Assembly (NCBI GenBank): GCA_003222975.1
Contig: QHXN01000026.1
Coordinates: 1-64,000, forward strand
Length of the DNA stretch: 64,000 nt
Direction of reading: 5' to 3'
Origin: Acidobacteriota bacterium
GTDB taxonomy: Bacteria > Acidobacteriota > Blastocatellia > Pyrinomonadales > Pyrinomonadaceae
The translations under genes and the position numbers were made by a program. The stretch's first letter is position 1. The number at the start of each line of letters is the position of its first letter. The notes under the pieces were generated by a model that had not been told where the DNA came from, did no database searches, and worked only from the letters and a program-made list of their open reading frames with translations. Positions 8,378-15,540 of the stretch are shown in pieces.

Positions 8378-10399
8378 ATGGCCGCACGCCGCCCATCCTT
8401 CCTGTCACACCTCCTGCGCCGCCGCTACTGGGCGCTGGCCGTCGGGCTGACGCTCGCGGTCTGGGCGTCGGTCGCGCTGGCGATGCGCCCCTTGCGCGAG
8501 GCGGACGGCGGCTACGAGGGCAACCCTTACGGCCTGACGACCTCGCTCGAAAACCGCGCCCTCGACCTCCTCTTCCAACTGCGCGACGCGCGACACCACG
8601 AGCTTCGCGGGCGGGGCCTGCAAGAGCCGGTCACGATCATCGAGGTTGACGAGCGGGCCATCCGCGCCTCGAACGTGCGCTTGCAGAAGTGGCCGCGCGA
8701 CTGGTACGCGAAGTTAATTGACCGCGCGCGCGAGGGCGGCGCGAAGGTCGTCGGCCTCGACCTGTACCTCTCCGAAGAGGGCGGCACGAGCGACGTGGAC
8801 AAGGCCGCCGACCAGACGCTCGCCGACTCGATCAACGCCACCGACAACATCGTCCTCGTCCAAAAGCTCGAAGCCGGCGGCACGCCGGCCATCGTGCCGC
8901 TCGACGAGTTCGCCGACGGCGCGACTGCCGTCGGCTTCGCAGACCTCCCGCACGACAGCGACAGCGCCGTCCGCTCGACGATGCTCGTCCGCCAGCGCCC
9001 CGGCGAGCCGCAGCCGCAGTTCAGCTTCGCCGCCGCCCTCGCGCAGCTCTACTCTGGCGAAGAGTTGAAGCCCGACACGGATTACTCTTTCCGCCTCGGC
9101 GAACGCGTCTTGCCGCTGCGCACGGACGGGACGATGCAGCTCGACTTCCGAGGCCGCCCGCCCGCCTTCCGCACCGTCTCCGCCGCCGACATCCTTTTCA
9201 ACCAGGGCGCGCAAGTGCCCGACGACTTGTTCCGCGACCGCATCGTGCTCATCGGCGCTACCAATAACGACGCGCCCGACCTCTTCTTCACGCCCTTCTA
9301 CGAGCCGATGTCGCTCGCGCGCCTCTTCGACCGCGTCCTGCCGGTCATTCCCGCGCGCATGCCCGGCGTCGAAATCCACGCGAACGCCGCCGCCACGATG
9401 CTCTTCGGTCGCGCGCTCACGCGCCCCGCCTACGGCTGGCAGATCGCGCTCGTCCTGCTGGCGCTCGTGCTCGCCGCCGCGCCGGTCTTCTACCTGCGCG
9501 CCTTTCTGGCCTTCGCGTGCGTCGCTGGTATCGCCGTTGCGCTGCTCGCCGTCTCGGCGTGGGCTTTCGACGCGCGCGGGCTGATACTGCCGCTCGCGAG
9601 TTCGTGGCTCGCGGTGGGAGTCTTCGCGCCCACGGGCTTCGCCTTGCGCTACGCGCACGAGCGCGCCGTGCGCGAGGAGAAGGAGGCCGAGCGCGCGCAG
9701 ATCATGGACATCTTCTCGCGCTGCGTCTCCACGGAGGTCGCCGAAGAACTCTGGCAGAGGCGCGACCAGGTCGCCCTGGGCGGCGAGTCGCGCGTCGTCA
9801 CCATCGTCTTCACGGACATCCGCGGCTTCACGACGCTTTCGGAGTCGGCCAAGTCTTCGGCGGAGGTCGTCACCTGGCTCAACGACTACTTCAGCCGCAT
9901 GCACAACATCATCAGCTTCTACGGCGGCCACATCAACAAGTACATCGGCGACGGGCTGATGATCGTCTTCGGCGCGCCCGTTGATCGCGGCGCACGGCTC
10001 GAAGCGCGCGCGGCCACGATCTGCGGCCTCAAGATGCTCGAAGAGGTCGAGCGCATGAACGTGGAGTGGGCGGGCACGGGCCGCCCGCACATCGCCATCG
10101 GCGTCGGCATCCACACGGGCGAGGCCACCTGCGGGGTGGTCGGCGCGCCGGGCCGCCTCGAATACACGATCATCGGCGACACGGTGAACCTCGCCGCGCG
10201 GCTCGAATCAACGACCAAAGAGGCGGGCGTCCCCGTCCTGGTGAGTAGCGCCACCGCCGAACTGCTCGGCGTTGACTACGAGACCGAGCCGCTCGGCGAC
10301 GTGAAGGTCAAGGGCAAGACCGAGAGCACGTCGGTCTTCACCGTGAGGCCGAAGAAGACCTTGAAGGAGACGCGCGCCGCCGCGCTCGCGGGCAACTGA
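8378..10399 (+). CDS. CHASE2-domain adenylate/guanylate cyclase
   Basis: A 673-residue membrane-bound class III nucleotidyl cyclase. The ATG at 8378 is preferred; GTGs at 8336 and 8291 are in frame and no start has a clear ribosome site. An Arg-rich N-terminus leads into a first membrane helix, then an extracytoplasmic CHASE2 sensor domain (from ENRALDLLFQLRD, with ITIIEVDERAI-like core), then three membrane helices near residues 350-435. The C-terminal cyclase domain shows the two metal-binding aspartates (FTDIRGFT and GDGLMIVFG) and the conserved IIGDTVNLAARLE stretch. It should make cAMP (or cGMP) in response to an external cue. A candidate effector in the same window is the MscS channel with a cyclic-nucleotide-binding domain at 42282-43850. 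Confidence 0.9.
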   Translation: MAARRPSFLSHLLRRRYWALAVGLTLAVWASVALAMRPLREADGGYEGNPYGLTTSLENRALDLLFQLRDARHHELRGRGLQEPVTIIEVDERAIRASNVRLQKWPRDWYAKLIDRAREGGAKVVGLDLYLSEEGGTSDVDKAADQTLADSINATDNIVLVQKLEAGGTPAIVPLDEFADGATAVGFADLPHDSDSAVRSTMLVRQRPGEPQPQFSFAAALAQLYSGEELKPDTDYSFRLGERVLPLRTDGTMQLDFRGRPPAFRTVSAADILFNQGAQVPDDLFRDRIVLIGATNNDAPDLFFTPFYEPMSLARLFDRVLPVIPARMPGVEIHANAAATMLFGRALTRPAYGWQIALVLLALVLAAAPVFYLRAFLAFACVAGIAVALLAVSAWAFDARGLILPLASSWLAVGVFAPTGFALRYAHERAVREEKEAERAQIMDIFSRCVSTEVAEELWQRRDQVALGGESRVVTIVFTDIRGFTTLSESAKSSAEVVTWLNDYFSRMHNIISFYGGHINKYIGDGLMIVFGAPVDRGARLEARAATICGLKMLEEVERMNVEWAGTGRPHIAIGVGIHTGEATCGVVGAPGRLEYTIIGDTVNLAARLESTTKEAGVPVLVSSATAELLGVDYETEPLGDVKVKGKTESTSVFTVRPKKTLKETRAAALAGN

Positions 10400-10468
10400 G
10401 CGGGCCGCAGTCGCCGTCTGACAGTTCGTTTCGACTAACAACGGGGGATTAGAAAGAGGTAAGCCGTC

Positions 10469-11374
10469 ATGCTTAAAACGTTCTCGCACGCAACACGCGC
10501 CGCCGCCTTCGCGCTTGCGGCGTCAGCCGCGCTCTCGCTCGCGCCCGCGGCCCTCGCGCAGCAGCCGCCACAGAACCAGCAACAGCAGCAGGAGCAGCAG
10601 CGCGCGCAGAAGAAGAAACTCCAGGCCAGCTCGAACTTCGCGCAGTACGCGGGCCGCGATGCCTCGAACCGCCTCATCGCGGGCGGCGCGACGCGCGGCA
10701 ACCTCACCGACGAGGCCGGGCAGCTCAGCCAGAAGGGACAGGACGCTTACGAGGCCGGCAAGTACGACGAGGCCATCGCCGCCTTCAGGCGTGTGACCGA
10801 GATGAAGCCCGACAACGCGAAGGCGTTCTACCACCTCGGCGTCTCATACGAGACCGCCGGGCGCTACAAGGAGGCCGTCGAGGCATACAAGAAGGCCGCG
10901 GGTCTTTCGGAGAGCAAAGAGACGTTGGCGCTACGCGCGATCTCCTACTACAACATGGGCAACGCCTACGCCGCCGACAACAAGCCGAAGCAGGCCGCCG
11001 AGGCTTACAAGCAGGTCATCGCGCTCGCCCCCGACCAGGCGGTCGCGCACTACAACCTCGGACTGGCCTATGCCGCCGCCGAGCAGCCGCAGGACGCCGT
11101 CGCGGAATTCAAACAGGCCATCAAGCTCAAGGCGGACTACGCCGAGGCCTTCTTCAACCTCGGCATCACCTACGGCAACCTCGGACAGTACGGCGACGCC
11201 GCCGCGGCCTTCAAACGCGCCGCCGAGATAAAGCCCGACTACGCCGATGCGCATTACAACCTCGGACTGGCCTACCTCGCGCTCGACGACCAGACGAGCG
11301 CGCTGGCCGAGATCAAAACCCTGGAGACCCTGAACAAGACGCTCGCCGCCAGGCTCAAGAGCTTGAGCCAGTAG
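10469..11374 (+). CDS. Secreted TPR-repeat protein
   Basis: A 301-residue protein with a clear signal peptide (residues 1-31, ending APAALAQ). A Gln-rich low-complexity stretch follows, then an array of about six tetratricopeptide repeats (YEAGKYDEAIAAFRRV, YYNMGNAYAADNKPKQAAEAY, YNLGLAYAAAEQPQDAVAEF and so on) that continues almost to the C-terminus. The ATG at 10469 has AGAGGT upstream. TPR arrays bind proteins, so a periplasmic scaffold role is likely; no catalytic domain is present. Its stop codon overlaps a possible GTG start of the following SH3b gene, so the two are probably cotranscribed. Confidence 0.85.
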   Translation: MLKTFSHATRAAAFALAASAALSLAPAALAQQPPQNQQQQQEQQRAQKKKLQASSNFAQYAGRDASNRLIAGGATRGNLTDEAGQLSQKGQDAYEAGKYDEAIAAFRRVTEMKPDNAKAFYHLGVSYETAGRYKEAVEAYKKAAGLSESKETLALRAISYYNMGNAYAADNKPKQAAEAYKQVIALAPDQAVAHYNLGLAYAAAEQPQDAVAEFKQAIKLKADYAEAFFNLGITYGNLGQYGDAAAAFKRAAEIKPDYADAHYNLGLAYLALDDQTSALAEIKTLETLNKTLAARLKSLSQ

Positions 11375-11415
11375 TGCGCGTTCACCATTCCGACCATTTA
11401 GAGGACTCGAACAAC

Positions 11416-12459
11416 TTGTTTCTCAACGTCAACACACGTCGCCGCGTCGCCGCCGTCATACTCCGGCGGCGACTGTTCGTGCCGGGCACGCTCCTCGCCC
11501 TCCTCTTCGCCTCGGCGCTCGCGCACGCCACCGCGTCGCGCGCGCAGGACGCGCGGAAGTCGCGCATCACGACCGCGTCGGGCGTGCGCGTGCGCGAGCG
11601 CCCGGACACGAACGCGGGCGAGTCGGCAAAGCTCCCGCTCGGCGTCGTCGTCGAGGAGTTGGAGCAGTCGAAGGAGAAGGCGAAGGTCGGCACGTCGGAA
11701 GACTACTGGTATCTGGTCGCCGCGCCCGGCGGCGCGAAGGGCTGGGTCTTCGGCGGCCTGACCGCGCCGTTCGACGCCGCGCGCCGCGAAGAGATTTACC
11801 AATCAATCGCCAGCGAACGCCTCGCCAACAAGGCGGCGTCCTTCGCCGACCTCACAGACCTCGTCCACTTCCTCGACCGCGCGGCCAAAGAGGTCACGCG
11901 GCGCGACGCGCTCGCTGAACTCGAATTCGCACGCCTCAACGCGCTCGGCCGCTCGCTCTCGTCCATCCCCATCGAGCAGCACGAGAACCCGACGTACAAG
12001 CAGTGGACGACCGAGCGCGACTCCGAGATCGTTTACAGCGAACCTTCCGGCCAGTGGTACGTGCGCGCTAGTCTCCTCTGGGACTTGCAGAAGAAGTACC
12101 GAGACCTCCCCGTCGCCGAGCGCATCGCGTGGGAGGCGGCGGAGACACCCCTGCCCGGCGAGTGCGAGGGCGACCTGGGATGCACTCTGTTCTACGCGTC
12201 CGCGACCCACGGCAGGTATCTGAAGCTCTACCCGCGCGGCGCTCACGCCGACGCCGCGCTGGACGCGGTCGCAGAGGTCTTCAACGCCGTGGTCGAAGAC
12301 ATCCGCGGGAGCAACCACGTTTACGAAGTCGCCGCCGAAGAGAAGGCCGACTTTAAAAAAACCCTGGCGACGCTCCGCGAACAGCTCACGCCCGCCGCGT
12401 CGCCGAAGGCCGCGCGACTGCTCAAACAACTCGACGAGATCGCCGGCCACTTCCACTGA
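11416..12459 (+). CDS. Secreted bacterial SH3 (SH3b) domain protein
   Basis: The protein has about 347 residues. The start at TTG 11416 is chosen because AGAGGA lies 10 bases upstream and a signal peptide (GTLLALLFASALAHATASRAQ) follows. A GTG at 11374, overlapping the previous stop, is the alternative. Residues about 40-110 form an SH3b domain (ITTASGVRVRERPDT ... GGAKGWVFGGLTAPF), a fold that binds peptidoglycan or protein ligands. The remaining 230 residues are helical, with no family that I recognise. The context with the TPR protein suggests a periplasmic or cell-wall role. Confidence 0.8.
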   Translation: MFLNVNTRRRVAAVILRRRLFVPGTLLALLFASALAHATASRAQDARKSRITTASGVRVRERPDTNAGESAKLPLGVVVEELEQSKEKAKVGTSEDYWYLVAAPGGAKGWVFGGLTAPFDAARREEIYQSIASERLANKAASFADLTDLVHFLDRAAKEVTRRDALAELEFARLNALGRSLSSIPIEQHENPTYKQWTTERDSEIVYSEPSGQWYVRASLLWDLQKKYRDLPVAERIAWEAAETPLPGECEGDLGCTLFYASATHGRYLKLYPRGAHADAALDAVAEVFNAVVEDIRGSNHVYEVAAEEKADFKKTLATLREQLTPAASPKAARLLKQLDEIAGHFH

Positions 12460-12466
12460 GTCACAC

Positions 12467-12495
12467 TTGACGGCCCGGCTGATTTGAAATAAAAA
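12467..12495 (+). promoter_or_regulatory. Promoter of mscL
   Basis: TTGACG (12467-12472), a 17-base spacer and TAAAAA (12490-12495), 43 bases before the mscL start and directly after the preceding gene. Confidence 0.5.
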
Positions 12496-12537
12496 GCCAA
12501 CGCTCGATTGAACGCAAAAGCTTCGGAGACACTGAGC

Positions 12538-13005
12538 ATGGCCGAACGCAAAGGCATCTTCAAAGAGTTCCGCGACTTCATCGCGCGCGGCAACGTCATA
12601 GACCTCGCCGTCGCCGTGGCTATCGGCGCGGCCTTCAGCAAGATCGTGAACTCGCTCGTCGAGGGCGTGCTGATGCCGCCCATCGGCCTCATCACCGGCA
12701 GGATTGATTTCGCCAACCACTTCATCGTGCTCGACTACTCGAAGGGCGTCCCGAAGACGCTCGCCGAGGCCAAAGCGTTGAGCGTCCCCGTCATCACCTA
12801 CGGGCAGTTCATCAACGATGTAATCATCTTCCTCATCGTCGCCTTCGTCATCTTCTTCATCGTCAAGCGCGTCAACCGCCTCTGGAGCGGCGAGCCGGCA
12901 GACGCCAAAGAGCCGACGACCAAGAACTGCCCCTTCTGCGTCTCCGCCATCCCCATCAAGGCCACGCGCTGCCCCCAGTGCACCAGCCAATTGCAACCTG
13001 CCTAG
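12538..13005 (+). CDS. mscL: Large-conductance mechanosensitive channel MscL with C-terminal zinc ribbon
   Basis: A 155-residue protein starting at ATG 12538 (GGAG upstream). The MscL core is complete: an amphipathic N-terminal helix (FKEFRDFIARGNVIDLAVAV), TM1 with the small-residue pore stretch, a short periplasmic loop (YSKGVPKTLAEAKALSVPVI) and TM2 (FLIVAFVIFFIVKRVNRL). It relieves hypo-osmotic shock by opening a non-selective pore. The unusual part is the tail. In place of the usual charged cytoplasmic helix it ends with a two-pair cysteine motif, CPFC-x9-CPQC, a small zinc ribbon. This could stabilise the cytoplasmic bundle or act as a metal or redox switch (inference). A strong hairpin separates it from the convergent lexA. 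Confidence 0.95.
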   Translation: MAERKGIFKEFRDFIARGNVIDLAVAVAIGAAFSKIVNSLVEGVLMPPIGLITGRIDFANHFIVLDYSKGVPKTLAEAKALSVPVITYGQFINDVIIFLIVAFVIFFIVKRVNRLWSGEPADAKEPTTKNCPFCVSAIPIKATRCPQCTSQLQPA

Positions 13006-13020
13006 CGAAAGACAAAAGCA

Positions 13021-13062
13021 AAAGGGAGGACGACAGCGACCCTGTCGTCCTCCCTTTCCCTT
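13021..13062. terminator. Bidirectional terminator between mscL and lexA
   Basis: A perfect stem of 16 bp (13021-13036 with 13042-13057) has a 5-base loop, with A-rich and T-rich flanks. It lies 15 bases after mscL and 49 bases beyond the lexA stop, so it can end both transcripts. Confidence 0.85.
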
Positions 13063-13110
13063 ACCACACTCAACCGCGGCCTCGTACCGGGCCGCGAGTG
13101 ACCTTGCCGC

Positions 13111-13734
13111 TTACGTCGCCGGGCGCAGCAGTCCGCGGAAGATGCCCTGCACCGAGACCTTCGAGGCGTGCAGGCGGATGGGCGAGTGCTGCGAGTTGGC
13201 GGGCCGCAGCTCGACTTCGGTGCCGAAGCGGTAGAGACGCTTCAAGGTGGCGCGTGCGCCCTCGACCAGGGCGACGACGATCTCGCCGTCGCGCGCCTCT
13301 GTCCGGTTCTCTATCAGCGCGATGTCGCCGTCGCAGATGTGTTCGTCAATCATCGAGTCGCCGGTCACCCTCAGCGCATAGACGCGGTTCGGGCGGACGT
13401 GCCCCAAAAGGAAGCGCGGCACGGCGATGGTCTCGCGGTCTTCGGTCGCGTCAACGGGTGCGCCCGCCGCGATGCGGCCCAGGAGCGGCACCTCGCAGGT
13501 GGAGTCCACGTCCACCTCCTCGCGCTGCACGGTGAGGCCGAACGCGCCGTCGTTGCGGTGGCGCGAGACGAGGCCGCGCCGCTCCAACGCCTCGATGTGC
13601 TTCGCAATCGTCGCCTTCGACGACACGCCGAAGTGGCGCGCGATCTGCGCGTAGGACGGCTCGTAGCCGTGGCGCTCGATGAAGCGCGTGATGTATTCGA
13701 GTATCTCCTTCTGTCGCTGCGTGCGGGGCTGCAT
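13111..13734 (-). CDS. lexA: LexA SOS repressor
   Basis: A 207-residue LexA. The ATG at 13734 has AAGGAG upstream; a longer open frame to 14121 runs through a hairpin and is not coding. The N-terminal winged helix-turn-helix is at about 20-60 (YAQIARHFGVSSKATIAKHI), and the C-terminal S24 peptidase domain follows. The self-cleavage site is Ala90-Gly91 in AAGAP. The catalytic dyad is Ser127 (GDSMID) and Lys165 (ATLKRLYR). RecA filaments would trigger cleavage and release SOS genes. A promoter lies at 13809-13838. I could not identify a convincing LexA operator there. No other SOS gene is adjacent. Confidence 0.95.
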   Translation of the reverse strand: MQPRTQRQKEILEYITRFIERHGYEPSYAQIARHFGVSSKATIAKHIEALERRGLVSRHRNDGAFGLTVQREEVDVDSTCEVPLLGRIAAGAPVDATEDRETIAVPRFLLGHVRPNRVYALRVTGDSMIDEHICDGDIALIENRTEARDGEIVVALVEGARATLKRLYRFGTEVELRPANSQHSPIRLHASKVSVQGIFRGLLRPAT

Positions 13735-13808
13735 AGATTCAGGCTCCTTGGCCGTGTGAGCGTCGGCGGACTGTGGCGGGGGGTTGGTCGCTCGAACCGG
13801 CTCGCGCG

Positions 13809-13838
13809 ATTGTACGGGCGCGCTAAGGAAAGCGTCAA
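13809..13838 (-). promoter_or_regulatory. Promoter of lexA
   Basis: Read on the minus strand: TTGACG (13838-13833), an 18-base spacer and TACAAT (13814-13809), giving a start near 13802. The -35 box touches the arm of the neighbouring hairpin repeat. Confidence 0.65.
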
Positions 13839-13937
13839 GGAAGAAAGCAGATGGGGTGACGGGGTGACGGGGAGAGGGCTGCGACCTCTTCCGCGCACGG
13901 TCTCCCCGTCGCCCCGTCTCACCATCTCCCTGTCCTT
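13837..13937. repeat. Hairpin minisatellite A (unit about GACGGGGT/A)
   Basis: The left arm 13837-13874 carries tandem 8-base units (GGGGTGAC, GGGGTGAC, GGGGAGA). The right arm 13901-13937 is its imperfect inverted copy, with about 22 of the inner 25 positions pairing. The loop is about 26 bases. The right arm ends at the stop codon of the SYLF gene on the minus strand, so it may end that transcript. Confidence 0.8.
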
Positions 13938-14698
13938 CACTTGATCGAGTAGCGTGCGAGCGTATTCGGGAAGACGATGACGCCGGGGGGGATGTCGGCG
14001 GCCTTGACCTTGTTCGCGCCGGTGAGGATGTCTTTGGCCTTGAGGCCGTAGAGCGCCTCGTTGAGGTTGTTGTCAGGGTTAATGACGCCGCCCTTGAGTT
14101 CGAGTCCGGCGAAGAGTCCACGGCTGCGCGAGTAGGAGAGGATGCCGGCGTCGAGCTTGAGGTTGGTGGAGGCGGCTGCCGTGCGACCGACCGGCCCGGC
14201 GGCGGCGCTCGCCTCGCCGCCGAATTCGAGCTTGTCTCCGAGCAGACCTCTCAGCGCGTCGTCGTTCATAAAGAGCAGGACGAGGTCGGTCTTGGCCGCG
14301 CCGATTTGCAGGCCGATGCTCGCGCCGCCCATCTTGAAGAAGGCGGGCGCGCTCCAACCGCCCGTCACTCGTCGGCTGATGATGCCGCTCCCGCCGCGTC
14401 CGCCGACGCCGAGGCCCGCCTTTATCATGCCCGGAAAGACGGCGACCGCCTCGGCCTTGTCGAGCAAATCCTTCGGGATCGAGCGGTCGGGCGCGCCCAT
14501 GATCTGCTCGAAGACGCGCGAGGCGCTGGCCGACTTCTTCGAGGCTTCCTTCAACTGCTTCGGGCTTGCTGTCGAGGCGGGCTTCGTCGCCGTGCGCTCC
14601 CGCTGGTCGGCCTGCCGCGCCGGGGCCGCCGGGGTAAGAATCATCGTCGCGGCGGCGAGCGCACACGCCGCGAGGGTCGTCCGGGTCGAAAGCTTCAT
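13937..14698 (-). CDS. SYLF-domain (Ysc84-type) lipid-binding protein, copy 1
   Basis: A 253-residue exported protein with AAAGGAGA before the ATG at 14698. A signal peptide (to about residue 28, TPAAPARQ) precedes a Ser/Lys-rich stretch and then a SYLF domain over residues about 60-250. Recognisable segments are AEAVAVFPGMIKAGLGVGG, GSGIISRR, LLFMNDDALRGL, ILSYSRSRGLFAGLELKG and NEALYG. SYLF proteins bind phosphoinositide-like lipids in eukaryotes; the bacterial function is not settled, but secreted copies are common in Acidobacteriota. It is the second of two adjacent paralogues downstream of the copper ATPase. Confidence 0.85.
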   Translation of the reverse strand: MKLSTRTTLAACALAAATMILTPAAPARQADQRERTATKPASTASPKQLKEASKKSASASRVFEQIMGAPDRSIPKDLLDKAEAVAVFPGMIKAGLGVGGRGGSGIISRRVTGGWSAPAFFKMGGASIGLQIGAAKTDLVLLFMNDDALRGLLGDKLEFGGEASAAAGPVGRTAAASTNLKLDAGILSYSRSRGLFAGLELKGGVINPDNNLNEALYGLKAKDILTGANKVKAADIPPGVIVFPNTLARYSIK

Positions 14699-14722
14699 GC
14701 GAAGTCTCCTTTATGAAGTGCG

Positions 14723-14753
14723 GCGGACGCGTGGAGTATTGATCTGCGTCCGC
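14723..14753. repeat. Small inverted repeat between the two SYLF genes
   Basis: GCGGACGC (14723-14730) pairs perfectly with GCGTCCGC (14746-14753) across a 15-base loop. It sits 41 bases after SYLF copy 2 and 25 bases before SYLF copy 1 in transcription order. No T-run follows, so an mRNA-processing or partial-termination role is only possible. Confidence 0.4.
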
Positions 14754-14793
14754 GTAAGCTTAGGAATAGTACCACTCGCCTCACCGTCTTTCA

Positions 14794-15525
14794 TCAATGC
14801 GGCAGGCGCACAGAGTAGCGCGCGAGCGCGAGCGGGAAGGCGCGCACCTGCGTGGGCACGGGCGTGTCCGTCTGGCTCGCGATCAGCTCCGTCGCCTTTT
14901 TACCGTAGAAAGCCTCGTTGAGATTGTTGTCCGGCGTGATGGCGACGCCCTTGAGCGAGAGGCCCGCGAAGAGTCCACGGCTGCGCGAGTAGGAGAGGAT
15001 GCCGGCCTTGAGGTTCGGCGTCGTCTCCGCGCCCGCCGCGCGACCGACCGGCCCGGCGGTCGCCTCGGCCTCGCCGCCCAACTCGAACTTGTCCTTCATC
15101 AGACCGCCCAAAGCGTCCGCGTTCATAAACAGCAGCACGTAGTCGGTCTTGGTCGCGCCGATCTGCGCGCCGATGCTGCCGCCCGCCAAGTTGTAGAAGA
15201 CGGGCGCGCCCCACTGCCGCTTCTGCGTGCGGCGGCTGATGACGCAGTCGCCTTTGCGACCGCCGACGACGAAGGCGGCCTTCAGGACGCCGGGGCAGAC
15301 GGCGACGGCCTCTGCCGCTTCGAGCAACTCGCGCGGGATGGCCTTGTCGGGCACCGCCATGACCTTGTTCAGCACCGCCGCCGCGTCGTTCGAGTGGCGC
15401 GCGGCGTCCGCCGCCCTCTGCCTCACGAACCCACCCTTCTTCTGAGCCGACGCGGGGACGAAGCACAGGCAAAGGGCCGCAAACGCGGCCAGCACAAACA
15501 TCAAGATTCCTTTTAACACACTCAT
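14794..15525 (-). CDS. SYLF-domain (Ysc84-type) lipid-binding protein, copy 2
   Basis: A 243-residue paralogue of the next gene. The ATG at 15525 has GGAGGG 8 bases upstream; a GTG one codon earlier is also possible. The signal peptide is residues 1-28 (FVLAAFAALCLCFVPASAQ). The SYLF domain covers about 45-240 and shares the blocks AEAVAVCPGVLKAAFVVGG, VLLFMNADALGGLMKDK, AGILSYSRSRGLFAGLSLKG and NEAFYG with copy 1. It differs by a Cys-containing signal region and Cys residues in the first block. It starts 15 bases after copA, so copA, copy 2 and copy 1 probably form one transcript. That context hints at an envelope function under metal stress (inference). Confidence 0.85.
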   Translation of the reverse strand: MSVLKGILMFVLAAFAALCLCFVPASAQKKGGFVRQRAADAARHSNDAAAVLNKVMAVPDKAIPRELLEAAEAVAVCPGVLKAAFVVGGRKGDCVISRRTQKRQWGAPVFYNLAGGSIGAQIGATKTDYVLLFMNADALGGLMKDKFELGGEAEATAGPVGRAAGAETTPNLKAGILSYSRSRGLFAGLSLKGVAITPDNNLNEAFYGKKATELIASQTDTPVPTQVRAFPLALARYSVRLPH

Positions 15526-15540
15526 CACAACTTCCCTCCT

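Noticed and set aside
8714-10114. Minus-strand frame of 466 codons under the cyclase
   Set aside because: Shadow of the cyclase gene, without motifs.
13775-13815. LexA operator upstream of lexA
   Set aside because: CGAACCGGCTCG-like sequence is only weakly palindromic and matches no operator type I can name with confidence.
13735-14121. N-terminal extension of lexA
   Set aside because: The open frame passes through hairpin A and a promoter, is Ser/Arg/Thr-rich, and a proper ribosome site stands before the ATG at 13734.
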